DNA from: Poa pratensis
Taxonomy: Eukaryota; Streptophyta; Magnoliopsida; Poales; Poaceae
Direction: 5' to 3'
NCBI GenBank assembly: GCA_947311845.1
Contig: CAMZMU010000012.1
Location: 1,769,337-1,833,336 of the forward strand
Length of the DNA stretch: 64,000 nucleotides
In this document: in pieces, positions 47,239-58,958 of the stretch
How positions within the stretch are numbered: position 1 is the first letter of the stretch
Layout of the letters: each line of letters starts with the position of its first letter
The notes under the pieces: model-generated
Database searches by the model: none
What the model was told of the DNA's origin: nothing
The model's input: the letters and a program-made list of their open reading frames with translations, nothing else
Made by a program: the position numbers and the translations under genes

Positions 47239-49008
47239 CCAGTCAACTCTTGGCGTTAGATTGCAAATAAGCGGTCCGTTCAAAATTATTCGAAATCTTA
47301 ACTTTGCCTATCATATATCTGTATTTTACGAAACATATAATTTTTCTTAGAAACACTACAATGTAGACACACTCACACGCATCCACTCACAAAATGCTAA
47401 TGTTTTATAAACGCGGGAGTCACGGTGCTTCAATATTGACGAATTCACCACGAACGCATCTTTGTCGGTGAGAATGACACATCATTATTGATAGGCGTTT
47501 AACCCCTAGATGGTTGGATACAATTTATACTGTGTCAACTGTCAACCATATGTTGGGCCTCGTTCGGCTCTTTGGTCCTATGTCAACAACGGGTTTTTTT
47601 CTTTCGATTTCGAAGGCATATACATAGCCCTCTGTTTTCCTACATATGTTGAGAAGTAAAAAAAAAGGGTGAGCAAAAGAACAAGTATCATGTTGTTGGC
47701 GTTGGGCTTTGTATTTATCCCTCGCTCCCCTTACTTTGTCTCACATGGGTATTCACATTTTCCATTCTTTTGATGAAGTGGCTCATGCTGCCAAGTGCAA
47801 TTGATCTTTTTCCGTAACAGAGACAAAAGTTTCACCTCGTCTCACTAAGAATAGAATTGCCCAGTAAATTGATGAAAACCGTGTTAAAGCCACTACAGGT
47901 ACACCCAATGTCGTCATGATGCACAACCACATTGGGCACCATATATAGGCCAACCTGACCATCCACATGAAGATCACACGCCGATGGGAAGAATGATCAG
48001 CGTTAAGCTTGTCATTGAGTGCCATTGTCATCACTCTTTCATGAGTTAGCGACTTTGAATTCACTTTCAACAACAATCGACGGAGCCCCGGACTTTGAAT
48101 TCACTTCCAACAACCATCGACGGAGCCCCGCGGCAACCCATGTAGGAGCACATGCCAAACCCATGTCGGAGCACATGCCAAACAGTTGATCACAGCAGCA
48201 ACGACAGACAGCTCAGACTCCGGCAAGAGTCCACCCTTCACGGTCGTCATCACCGTGGCACATTCGTGGGAATGGCACCTTCATGGGAAAAGCGGAAGGC
48301 TCGTCGGACTCTTTGACATCCATGTATTGCGTGTGCAAGAACGAAAGTTCGGCCTCCTGTAGCTCAGGAGTTGTGTGACACTCGCAAGTAGATTCGTACC
48401 GTAGAGAATTCACTGTTTCATGATTTCTTAAACCGTCCCCAAGCACTAAGAGTAGGACAAGTTCTAATTCAGGTAAGTACCTGTATTTTTGTTTGTTCTT
48501 TGCCAAATTGCCTGAAGCGGTGAAGCTTATGCTGTTTTCAACCCAATCGTGTGAAGCTTACGCTGTTTTTTTTACCCAATCGAAGATGTTATGCCAGCCA
48601 TAACTCTGAATATTCTTTAATTACATACAATGGTTGGCAAACTTTTGTTCTGTTAGAATTTGATTACAAAATGATGTAAGTTTTTCAATAAGTACAGTCT
48701 GCCAAATGAATGTATTCATTCAATCAATTTATAAAAAGGGTAAAGACCAAGTTCTATATTTTAACCAACACACCTGCAGAACCATCGTCAGATGAACCGA
48801 CACGAGAACAAATCACAGCGCAATAATGCATGACAAGGTGTTAAGCTGAGCAAATGTCACAATGAACCACCAAAGAAGAAAATGATTCTCTCAAATCTTC
48901 TCATAATATTTGACAGTCACCTCAATAGATATAGGAAGTCAACTAAGAGGGTACAAAGTTCAGAAACAAGCTAGGCAAAATACTTTCACAAACTGAGAAA
49001 CTTGTAGC
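47239..49008. other. Intergenic DNA without a supported gene
   Basis: No recognisable ORF. It includes two short tandem duplications: a 40-bp unit (GACTTTGAATTCACTT...) at 48051-48090 and 48091-48130, and a 24-bp unit (CCCATGTNGGAGCACATG) twice at about 48136-48185. The last few hundred bases are the eL6 3' flank. Confidence 0.5.
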
Positions 49009-50541
49009 TTAGAAGGTCATCTCATGGGGCTTGTCACCATCCCTGAGAGAGAACCGAGCACTAAGGTAGTTTTTAAGGTCTGGGACAGCCTCGATAGCCT
49101 TGATCAACTCAGCATCGATGGCCTTCTGGTCATCCTTCTTGAAGTCAGGCAGATTCTTGGTTGCCTGTAGGTTTAACAGAGAAAAGATCAAGTATTAGAG
49201 CAAAGTCTGATAACATAAGCCAAAGTATTTGATCAGAGATTGATAGGAGAAGCAAATCGTAATAGTTCATGGACATACCTCCTTCTCCGTCTCAAAGAGT
49301 TCACCCTCGGTCTTCTTAGCCTTCGACTTCTTCTCCCTCGCGAAGTACTTGTCATCAAACTTCTCAACCTTAACACCAGAGATGTCAACCTTTGTGGATG
49401 TGGCAATGACATAGGTCTGGTTCACTCGGCGAACTGGGACTCCATTGATCTTGAAGGGCCCTGAAGAGATCAGCAGCATTAAAATTAGACATGCTAAACT
49501 GCAAGACTATGAAACATGCAAACAACTCAAGGGATAACTGGTTGCAATCTGAATTGGTCACCTACTAGTTCAATGGACAATAGCCAAACATGCAAGCAGT
49601 TCACACAACCAATTCACGATTAAGTTCAGAACATGACTCCAAAAGAAGAAGACCCCCGGAACATAAAAAATTGAAACCCTGATTTTACTTCAGAAAATCT
49701 CCAATAGAAAATGCCGATGGCAGACTATTTACATGATAATACACAAGGTTATTTGATGCCCAATAGTAACATTGGTACCAACAGAGCCCCTACAAGCCAC
49801 ATAATCCCCGGAGAAGTAATGTAACACTACATCAGGCATTTCATGTTCTTTCGAGTGCAGTTCACCTTTCTAAGCACACTTAGAAACACAGTCGATACAA
49901 CGAAGTGTTGCAGGAAGAAAAAGTAAACAGCCAAAAACTAAACGGCAGTAATATTGTCGATCTGATTTACCCAACAAACAAGCAAGGAGTAGATAGCAAA
50001 ACAAACGAGATCTTTACCACGCAGATAGTCACTTCGAGTAGCTAACCTAGAAGTTAATTCGAAACAACGCATACAACTACCCTGCTGGGCTAGGAAACGG
50101 AATAAATGGAAACTGTAGTGCAGGAGGCAGGGCGGTTTACCAGTGATGAGGAGCAAGCCAGACTTGAGCTGCTTGAGGAACACCACGCGCTTCCCCATGT
50201 ACCTCCCGGCGAGCAGGATCAGCACCGTACCCGGCGTGATGGTGGACCTGCGAGCAACAACCGAATCGATCTCAGTCTAAAGCTCCGCACGGGGTCGAGA
50301 GAGGCAGGACGCGAGCTGCGACGCACCTGATCTTGGTGGGCTTCGGCTTGCGGGTGCTGACGGTGCGTGGCTTGACGTCGTCGGCGGGGTAGAACTTGGG
50401 CTCGGCGACGGCGGCGGGTTTCCCGGCCTTGGGGAAGGCTCCGCCGTTCTTGGCCTTGATGGCCCAGAGACCGCGGCGGTGGTAGGAGTGCGACCGCGAC
50501 GCGCGCTTGATGCCCAGCGCCATCTTCGACGTCGGAGCCAT
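49009..50541 (-). CDS. RPL6: 60S ribosomal protein eL6 (RPL6)
   Basis: Four exons on the minus strand: 50541-50327, 50247-50141, 49460-49279, 49164-49009. All splice sites are GT-AG, phases fit, and the product is 219 residues, the usual plant length. The N-terminus [19 protein letters not shown] is basic. The core [20 protein letters not shown] followed by [19 protein letters not shown] is the eL6 signature, and the C-terminus ends [20 protein letters not shown]. It is a structural component of the large cytosolic ribosomal subunit. The upstream region carries telo-box and site-II motifs typical of ribosomal-protein genes. The next gene upstream, BRX1, also serves 60S assembly and has the same orientation. 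Confidence 0.97.
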
Positions 50542-50673
50542 TGGAGATCCCTTCGGTCGCGGGTAGGCGCTTCGGCTCGAAGAAGAGGGAGGAGGCGGCG
50601 GTGGGGAAGAATGGGCGAGCGGCTTTGGTCTCAAGTTTATATGTGTGCGGCACGGTAGCGTGGAGCTGGATGG

Positions 50674-50764
50674 AAACCCTAGAATTTTGGGCTGTGTAGC
50701 TGGGCTTATTGCTCAGGCCCATACGGCCGTTTGTGTCATTGTGCCTTGCATACTCTATGGCCCA
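50674..50764 (-). promoter_or_regulatory. eL6 promoter motifs: telo-box and site-II elements
   Basis: AAACCCTA (telo-box, 50674-50681) and GGCCCA/TGGGCT site-II-type elements (50688-50693, 50716-50721, 50759-50764) lie 130-225 bp upstream of the start codon. This pair is the known hallmark of plant ribosomal-protein promoters, with TCP factors acting at site II. Confidence 0.75.
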
Positions 50765-51356
50765 TTTGTAAGAGTAAGACATCGTTAGTGCAGTTCGATT
50801 GTTCGTCACATGCCCCGAAACAGATAAGTTCGAGTGTTTTTTATTTCGATTGTTTTTGTGCTTGTTTACGCAAAATCATTAGTTCATCTTTGATTATTAT
50901 TCTCAAAATTAAACAAGTACATCTTCGATTAATTGAGCAAATACCTGGCAAAAGCTAATGTTAGGCCTTTCATATTGGCCAACATTGTTTGTCTATTATA
51001 AACTTCTGTCACACCTCGATTCATATAGATCTGAGCAGAAAGAGGGAATACGGTAGCGTTTGGTTTATACCGAAGCTTTGCTCATTTTCTTGCAATCATA
51101 TTATCAGACACAGAAAAAGGGGCAAATGAATAGACACGATGAAACAAACAGCCAGTAGCAAGGCAGTATCGAGGCAACACACTCCAAACACAAGGCGATA
51201 TGGATACGAGTAACACCGAGATCCAGTTGTTTATGCAAATAATAGCAAGCATGCATACAAGAACCACCACATAATAGTACGCAAAATCCACTGCCTGATG
51301 ATAGCCAGCGCGAGTAGTACAATCCTTTGCTTGACCAGTTCATCGGAACAATCGCA

Positions 51357-54313
51357 CTAGTCTTCCCCTTTCCAAATATCAGCAAATTCATCGGGCTCCA
51401 GGTGGTGCGCCTGCTCATGCTGCTTCCTCCTCACCTTGGCCTTCACCTTCTGAACGTACTTCCCTGCCTTCTTCCGCTTCTCTAGTGCCCGGATCTGGTG
51501 GGAAATAAACACAAAACGTAATTAAATTACGACCCATGAAGTTACTATGGGAAAACATATATGAACATGTCAGGAACAGCCTTGTGCCAACTGAATCAAA
51601 TACAGAATAGCATCAGAATCCTGCGGAACAAAAAAATATTTGTCTGGAACCACAAGGTACCACACTACAACATGAAACTGAACCTTTTCTTTTTTGCAGG
51701 GAGACACTAAACTGTACTGTAAGCATGGAGATCAAACATTATGAGTTAGGGCCAACACAAGGAGAACAGAACGGCAGAATCATGTACAAGGAGTGTATCT
51801 GAAAGAGAGAGAATTGTCGGCATGCATTGTCCTTCTAGAACACTTTATTAAACTGTGTCTACGTGATAACGGTACCACCTCAGCGGAGTTTACACCAAAA
51901 GTAGCATGGCATTACAGCATTTCAATGTTCAGTCAACTTTTTAAGAGCTTACTGTTTTTAATCATATACGAAATTCATACTATTAACCATTCCTTGATAA
52001 TGGAAGAGCTAAACCCAGATTTTCTTTACAAAGATGTTTGGAGCATGTGTACTATAGTATACATAAACTGGTGAAAGCATACCTGATTGGGAGACACGTA
52101 GAATGGGTTCTCATACAATGTGGGGCCACCAAAACTACCGCCAAATATTTTGATGGGATTCAAACAGAACCTGGGGCCAACCTACACAGAGCAATTCAAT
52201 TAAAATAATGCTTAGCAACCACGATTTATGTACATTATCCAGATATAAACTCACTGTACTTTTACCTCAACAAGAGTCATTTTGTCCAGGCCTCCTTTAT
52301 CAACCTTGTCAATCTCATTGTGGGGTACAGAAATCTGCAGGTATATATCATTTGCTATAATTCAGATGGTGCTAATAACTTATATGGTTTCAAGAAGCAA
52401 AAGCTCATCAAAAACAAAATCCAAACAGAGCAATACATCACCTGGTAATTTCTGAACCAAATGTGCTCATCCACAATGGAGAAGACAAACACATGATCAT
52501 GAAAAGGTTTTGCCTTTCGATGATCTTTTGGAGTAGCAAAAATCTGCAAGTACAGCAATGGGCAATTAATTAGCTCTGAAGTTCTTTGAATAAAAGAAGA
52601 GCGTGTCTCGATATAATTAATCTGACCCTACAGGCCTACAGAACTAACTCCAAACACAATATTGTCACATCACTGATACTGACCTGACAACATCATAAAC
52701 AACTCTACTTCTGAGTCCACAGCAAATAATGGAATCATGGAAATACAATATACTTATTTTAACGTACTTGGTTTGTCCATAACTTGGATTTTAACAGAAC
52801 AAGAGTTTTATAGGGTGAATCCTTCCTTCAAAGGTTTATATTATACACAAATAAAGACCAGTAGTGGATGCAAATATACACATCATAGCAAATGCGCATA
52901 CGCTAATAGTAGCACGCTGTGCATATAAATGACTTTACGGTGAACATGTTTCAAAAATCAAGTTTAATCTCTCTTGATAACAAGTAAGAGCACATGGTAA
53001 ATAATACAAAATTGATTCTCGCAAAAAAGGAAAATAAACCAACAAGATTAATACAGATCAATATTGTCTTGTTTAAAACGCTGATAACATATAGCACACC
53101 GTGCGTATAAATGAGTTTATGGTGAACATGCTTCAAAAAACCAAGTTTAATCTCTTGTTTAAAATGCTGATAACATATACACAGCAACATGTAACATGCC
53201 AAACCATCCACGTACTTGAGTTATCATTTCCTTCAAGAGCTTCCAATGAGGCTGCTGGCCAAAATTTGATGAAAATGTAAGCAGAGGGCGTGACCCTTTC
53301 AGATGGTTACCAGTGAGCTTCAGTTCTTCCATAGTGTGAACTGCACGGGATGGTTAGGCATTACTGGATGAAGCATCGTGTAAACCAACTGGATAACTAC
53401 TATTGGTGTGAGAGTATACCAGCATTGACTAGAAATTTCACTGATGGCCCTGCAGGAGACTTGACCATCCACAGGTAAAGATCTTTCTGTTTTCTGCACT
53501 GCAATACACATGTAGTAGATGCTTCAGTATAAGAACTTGCAACTCTGGTGCATATTAAAATTGCCTAATTCTGGAGCGGTGTCACAATATGGCAACACAT
53601 GGTGAAACAGACAGTGCGGTTTACAAAGCTCGGTAAACCTTTAAACATACAGAGTATTTAAACTCTGGTGCATATTCAAGCTCAAGTTTGAAGTTGATTT
53701 AGCAGCAAACACGACTAACTCGTTCCATGTTAAACGCAGTTTAATTCAGCGACCTTTCATATTATGTAGTTCTCCTATCAAAGTAGGAAATCTTCACCGT
53801 AAACCATTTCCATCAAGCAAGCAAGGAGCGAACTTAGTGTACATGTGTAGTACCTCGAAGAAGAGGCAGCTGGAGCAGCTCCGGAGCTCGACGAGCTCGT
53901 TGAGCTGGCCGCCCTTGCTCTGCTTCGACTCCACCTTGCTGTCCTTCTTGGCGTGCGGCAGCAGCGACACCACGTTCTGCATCAGATGTCGGTACCTACG
54001 CACGCACACACCAATCCAATCCCCAAAACGCTTTACACCCTATATATACAAACATCCCCCAGAGAACACGGGGCAGAGATGGCACTTGGCAGCGCGCTCA
54101 CCTGTAGATGATACGGCGGGAGCACGTGATGAGCACCTTCTCCTTGTTCCGGAAGGGCGCACCGGCGGCGCCGTCCTTGGAAGCAGGCTCGGCGTCGGTG
54201 TTCGGTTTGTCCTTGAACCCAAAGAGGGTGCGCTCCGGCCGCTCCGGCGCGGAGTCGTCGGGCTTCACTACCGCGGCAGCGGCGGGAGCATCGCGCTTCC
54301 GCTTCTTCGCCAT
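51357..54313 (-). CDS. BRX1: Ribosome biogenesis protein BRX1 (Brix domain)
   Basis: Eight exons on the minus strand: 54313-54102, 53995-53854, 53498-53420, 53340-53216, 52543-52442, 52334-52266, 52181-52083, 51494-51357. All phases fit, giving 321 residues. After a short Lys/Ala-rich head (MAKKRKRDAPAAAAV) the Brix domain begins at KVLITCSRRIIYRYRHLMQ. It goes on through ELVELRSCSSCLFFE, LYLWMVKSPAGPSVKFLV, KPFHDHVFVFSIVDEHIWF and GPRFCLNPIKIFGGSFGGP. The tail is basic and ends in EFADIWKGED. BRX1 is a nucleolar factor needed for assembly of the 60S subunit. No damage was seen. Its 3' end lies about 815 bp upstream of the eL6 start codon. Confidence 0.97.
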
Positions 54314-55048
54314 GGGGTGGGACGCCGGGGATTGAGCCGGAAGGCGCTGTGGCGGCGGCGGCGGGTGGAAGCTTTGTGGGTCTTGCGGAGGGGAGAGGGT
54401 TTAACCGTTCAGGGTCTTGTCTGCCCAGTCCAGTGCTTATTAGGGCTCCTGTTTTCACGTCAAACGTGGGCCGACCTACTGGCCCATTAATCCTGATGGG
54501 CTTAAACAAATTGGGGAGAGTGCTCCTCTGGGCCCTCTGACGGCAACGCTGGTGCGCTCCGGCGGTCCGGCTGCGGCGGCGCTGGGCTCAGGCGCTCCAT
54601 TCCCGGCCGCTGGCCGTCGCGCTTGCGCCGACCAAGCGCCTTTGCGACACTCCCTCCCGCCGCTCCGGTCGCAGATCGATGGAGGCGGAGAGCGCGCTGG
54701 AACCGGAAGGAGGAGTCGGCACTTGGAGGAGGAGGGGTCTGGGCATTGCCGCATCGGTGAGTCCCAGGAGGTTTGAGTAATTGCTAGTACGTACAGTAGT
54801 ATACGTCGCTTCTGCGATGATTTTGTGTACGTTATATTTTGCATGAATTTTGGCGATGATTCTTCATGGTTGGAGTCCTCAGAAGGCACTTGCCCAGAGA
54901 GTCAGAGACTACAAATTGCACATCAGTACCCAGTTCATTATGTTATCCGGCATATGTACTTTGATACTTGTTGTGTCAACGTTAATTAGCCAACCCTGTA
55001 GTATGAGAGCTACTAGAAATACTTTTTTTATCGACAAAGGACAATATA
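54314..55048 (-). promoter_or_regulatory. BRX1 upstream region with site-II motifs
   Basis: TGGGCC, GGCCCATTA and TGGGCT occur within 54464-54505, about 150-190 bp upstream of the BRX1 start codon. They resemble the motifs before eL6. The rest, up to the Helitron at 55049, shows no gene. Confidence 0.55.
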
Positions 55049-55294
55049 TCTATACTATACTATTAAAAGAGCAAACATGTTGGGATACTTTAAATCTTGT
55101 CCGTTCAATTTTCGATGAACGATCCATATTATCCAGATGTCGAGCACCAAACACTTTAAATCTTGTCCGTTTATTTTTCAATCAACGATGCAAAGGAATC
55201 GCGAGAGATTAGGAAAAAGTTAAACGCAAGTGAGATGGTAGCACTCTGATCAGAATCAGGTGTCTGTTTCCGATCAGGACACGATCGGCACGCT

Positions 55295-55500
55295 GATCGC
55301 GAAGCATTGAGGAGCAGGTTGAAGGAGCGGACCTCTAGGTCGACGTTTCGGATCAGCTCCAGGCAGAGGGCGCTGACGCCGGCGAGCCCTGCCCGCCGAT
55401 TGACTCAAGCAAGACTCTGACAGAATCGAATTCGTAGAAGTCCGGTTTCTCACGGACGCCGCGCGAATCGAGTCTGGTCGCTGTCGCCGCCAGGATGTTC
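55295..55500 (-). pseudogene. Possible captured gene fragment inside the Helitron
   Basis: On the minus strand, coding-like runs appear in two frames: REKPDFYEFDSVRVLLESIG (from about 55450) and then, after a frame change near 55380, LCLELIRNVDLEVRSFNLLL. Composition and amphipathic spacing look like a real protein, not random sequence. I do not recognise the source gene. Helitrons often carry such fragments. Confidence 0.4.
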
Positions 55501-56312
55501 GACGCCGCTGTCTCGAGGTTCGCTGTCGCCGCTGCTCGTGAGGGGTTCTGGGCATGGCCTTGTGCACCACGCGCTCGTGCGGGTCACGCAGGAAGGAAGA
55601 TGCACGGAGCCGCGGGGCGCTTACCGGCGGCGTGACACCGGCCTCGAGCTCACCTGGCCGCCTGTGCGTTTCAGTCTGCTGTTTTATTATCGCAGGCAAC
55701 CTCCATTGATACCTCTAATTCCGATGACCACAGCCATAGTTGAGACGGAGGCTGCTCGAGGCGGTGGTCGAGGAGGTTGGCAACTGGAGGGAGCGATATG
55801 CCGAGGAGGAGGAGGCCATGGCCGGCATATGCACGCTCGTTTGCAATAGGTGGAGGATGCTATACTGATGAGCGAGACGCAAGAATCATCTCGAGAGGAC
55901 CACGTCATCATGGCGTTTGACATCCCCATCCGAGCATTCTCTATTGTTTTCATACCAGCTGAACTGTGTAAGTCCTCTGGAGCGAGAGCATCGGTGGTCA
56001 AGGACCTGTATACATGAAGGCAAGGATCCGCACAGGTAAATCCCGGGCAGAGCGCATTGAAACTGCTCTCTTTTTTCGATTTATTTGGGCAACCAAACAA
56101 GCTCAGAACAATCTGAAATTTTACACAAGAAAGGTATAACTACTTTTGGCATACCCTAAAATTTACAGCTCAATTGGAGTTCATTTGAATTTTTGATTAA
56201 TTCAAGAACAGTGCAGTCAGTATTCGACAAAACCTGAAAACTGAACCATAGCAAATATTTGATTGGAACTTTAAAGCAATAAATATTTTTGAAGTCACTT
56301 GCAGTATGATAA

Positions 56313-56717
56313 TGTTAGAAATAATCTTGTCATATGTATGCATGAAGCTTCTGGAAGGTCCATGAAGTATTTAGGGTATGTAGGGAGAACTCTAGAATTA
56401 GGAATGTTCTAGAGTAAGATATTTAGTAGTAGTATAAAATATATAGAGTTGTAGAATACTCTAGAAGTATGGTGTAGGCTTTGGATTGTGCCACATGGCA
56501 ACAATCTTAAGGGTCATGTACAAGTATAAATAGGGGTACCACCCCTCCCATGTAAGTGACAAGAAGATAGAAAGTTGAGAAGCTTGTAAGCCAAGATGTA
56601 GCCTCAAGCATATGTATGATATATAGAGCATATATGTGAGTGTCATATATGCATATGTGTTGGTGTGTGTGAAGCACAACCATATTAGAAGGGAGCTAAG
56701 TGATTTAGCTCCCAACA
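56313..56717 (+). repeat. 5' LTR of the short retrotransposon
   Basis: TGTTAG...CCAACA, nearly identical to 57419-57824. Confidence 0.94.
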
Positions 56718-56794
56718 ATTGGTATCAGAGCCTCAAGATCTGAGGGCGACGGCGATGGACTCCATGCGACGTGGAGGACGATGAAGGTGGAGGC

Positions 56795-57345
56795 TGTTGG
56801 CGGTGCGATGCCGCTAGCTGCTTGTAGCGTGATGCTGCTAAGAGGACTAGGCGGTGTGATGCTGCCAAGAGAAGACGGCGGCGTGATGCCGTTACAGGGC
56901 CGCAGTGGTGCGTTGCCGCTGCGCGCGACGGCGGTGGTTTGATTCCATCGTCATAGAAAGCGTCGGTGTGAGGCCGACCACTATGGTGTGATGCCATAGT
57001 CTATGGAAAGGTTGGTGTGAAGCCAACGCCAGTGGTGCGATGCCGCTGCGCGCGACGGCGGTGGTGTGATTCCATCGTCATAGAAGGCGTCGGTGTGAGG
57101 CCGACCACTATGGTGTGATGCCATAGTCTATGGAAAGGTTGGTGTGAAGCCAACGACGCTGGTGTGATGCCATCGTCAAGTAGAACAGTCGGTGTGAGGC
57201 CGACGATTGTGGTGTGATGCCACAAGCGCATGGAAGCTCGTGTGAAACCGAATCGGTGGTGTGATGCCATCTTATATGGAATCAGCGTGAAGCTGACAAG
57301 CACGATGTGACGCCGTTGCTGCACATGAGGCGGTGTGAGGCCGTC
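56795..57345 (+). repeat. Array of about 20 short hairpins with constant loop and varying stems
   Basis: Units of the form stem-GG-TGTGAxG-CC-stem follow each other every 20-40 bp. Clear examples: ACTATGG/CCATAGT (twice), GTCGG/CCGAC (three times), GTTGG/CCAAC (twice), TTGTGG/CCACAA, GCAGTGG/CCGCTGC (one G-T pair), CGGTGG/CCATCG (twice, one G-T pair) and TCAGC/GCTGA. When one arm changes, the other usually changes to match. Part of the array (56925-57025 and 57050-57150) is itself a larger tandem duplication. It fills most of the interior of the short LTR element. Function unknown. Confidence 0.8.
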
Positions 57346-57418
57346 ACAAGATGAAGCGGATGGTACAGGTGATGTGGATTAGAGGATCTACTTGATATGA
57401 CAAGATTAAGGGGGAGAT

Positions 57419-57824
57419 TGTTAGAAATAATCTTGTCATATGTATGCATGAAGCTTCTGGAAGGTCCATGAAGTATTTAGGGTATGTAGGGAGAACTCTA
57501 GAATTAGGAATGTTCTAGAGTAAGATATTTAGTAGTAGTATAAAATATATAGAGTTGTAGAATACTCTAGAAGTATGGTGTAGGCTTTGGATTGTGCCAC
57601 ATGGCAACAATCTTAAGGGTCATGTACAAGTATAAATAGGGGTACCACCCCTCCCATGTAAGTGACAAGAAGATAGAAAGTTGAGAAGCTTGTAAGCCAA
57701 GATGTAGCCTCAAGCATATGTATGATATATAGAGCATATATGTGAGTGTCATATATGCATATGTGTTGGTGTGTGTGAAGCACAACCGTATTGAGAAGGG
57801 AGCTAAGTGATTTAGCTTCCAACA
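57419..57824 (+). repeat. 3' LTR of the short retrotransposon
   Basis: Copy of 56313-56717, followed by the TSD GATAA. Confidence 0.94.
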
Positions 57825-58310
57825 GATAACAGTTCAATTGTAAGTATTTGATCTGTGTATGATTGTGGTAAGTATTACAATATTGATACTTTGCTTGTGT
57901 AATAATTCCGATATGATGATATTGCTTAAAGATTGGAATATCATATTACAATTTACAGCACCCAATCATGGACACTGTTCTAAACATATGTATATAATCT
58001 TGATCTAAAAATCTTATGCCATCTATGAGATTTATCTTGTAATAATGGTAGGGGCATACACCACCTACTTCCCCCACCCAAGGTGTACAAGATATGGTAA
58101 AGGTCAGCGGGATATAATTTTTCATTTTAAGTTGTCGGTTGAGTTCGTTCGAGTAGGAGTGCCTAAACATTTCACAAGTATATTATTATACAGGTGTGAT
58201 AATTTTGTTATATTTTCAGATTGCACTTGAATAATGAGATTAAACTTGTTGCATGATTTGTTGATAATATGTCCCGTGTTAAACGTGCATGGCACGTGCA
58301 CGTTGACTAG

Positions 58311-58958
58311 TTAATATCAAATTGATATCGATTACATCCAGCCTCTGCAACAACACAATGTCAAAAAACATTGAGGAAGCACACAGCCAAAAAGATAAAA
58401 AGAGAGAAAGAAAGAGGTAGTAATAACCTGGATTACACCTCTGCATCGAAATCCTAAATGGTTGATAATCTAATGACTAACATAGTGACTTGAGCATAAC
58501 CTGGCTAAGAGTGAGCCTCTGTGACATGGGATATTTGGTACTCCTCAAATAAGTCGACGCCTCTAGCTTTCAGTTGTAAACGCGTCAGAAGAAAATCTTA
58601 CCTGCTGGTTCCTGATCCTCCCCCACACTACATTTCAGTGTTTTCTTGCAGCTTCCAGTTTCATCCTTTAATGCTAGGCAATATACAAAAAATGCACACT
58701 GATTCACAAATCACAAAGTAATACATTCATGTCTTAACTCTGGTACTGGACCTAAAAAGATAGTACATGAAAATTGCAGAAATTTACCATTATTTTCTTT
58801 AACTTAGTAACATAGAGATACACATTTCTCTTATGTAGTACTACTTCTGTTTACCTACATTTGAAGGAATCATCACTGATATTTATTATTTGATGTAGTA
58901 ATATATATCCATTATACTCTCTCTTGACACTGTAACTTACATTTAAAAGCACGATCTT
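58311..58958. other. Intergenic DNA downstream of the receptor kinase
   Basis: AT-rich, with no gene seen. It probably contains the receptor-kinase 3' untranslated region. Confidence 0.5.

Larger units (their letters stand above)
56313..57824 (+). mobile_element. Short non-autonomous LTR retrotransposon (TRIM/LARD-like) in the Helitron
   Basis: LTRs of 405 and 406 bp (56313-56717 and 57419-57824) begin TGTTAGAAATAATC and end CCAACA. They differ by about two substitutions and one indel, so the element is very young. A perfect 5-bp TSD GATAA flanks it (56308-56312 and 57825-57829). The primer site is TGGTATCAGAGC (56720-56731) and the polypurine tract AAGGGGGAGAT (about 57408-57418). A TATA box (TATAAATA) is at 56525-56532. 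The 701-bp interior has no gag or pol; most of it is the hairpin array described separately. Confidence 0.93.
55049..58310 (+). mobile_element. Non-autonomous Helitron
   Basis: Starts TCTATACTATACTATTAAA (5' TC end) and ends with a hairpin (GTGCATGGCACGTGCAC) followed by CTAG at 58307-58310. The insertion lies between A (55048) and T (58311), as for Helitrons, with no TSD. No Rep/helicase gene. Contents: gene-like fragments at 55270-55700, further unassigned DNA to 56307, and a short LTR retrotransposon inserted at 56313-57824. The right part 57830-58300 is AT-rich filler. Confidence 0.85.

Noticed and set aside
48213..48506. 97-codon minus-strand ORF
   Set aside because: No recognisable domain, neighbouring introns or conserved motif; left as unassigned.
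56725..57324. Two minus-strand ORFs of 90 and 107 codons with repeated WHHT and VGLTPT words
   Set aside because: The repetition follows directly from the hairpin array. There is no start context or domain, and neighbouring units break the frame.
56795..57345. CRISPR-like array
   Set aside because: The units are short hairpins with changing stems, without long identical repeats or unique spacers. The host is a plant and the array lies between LTRs.
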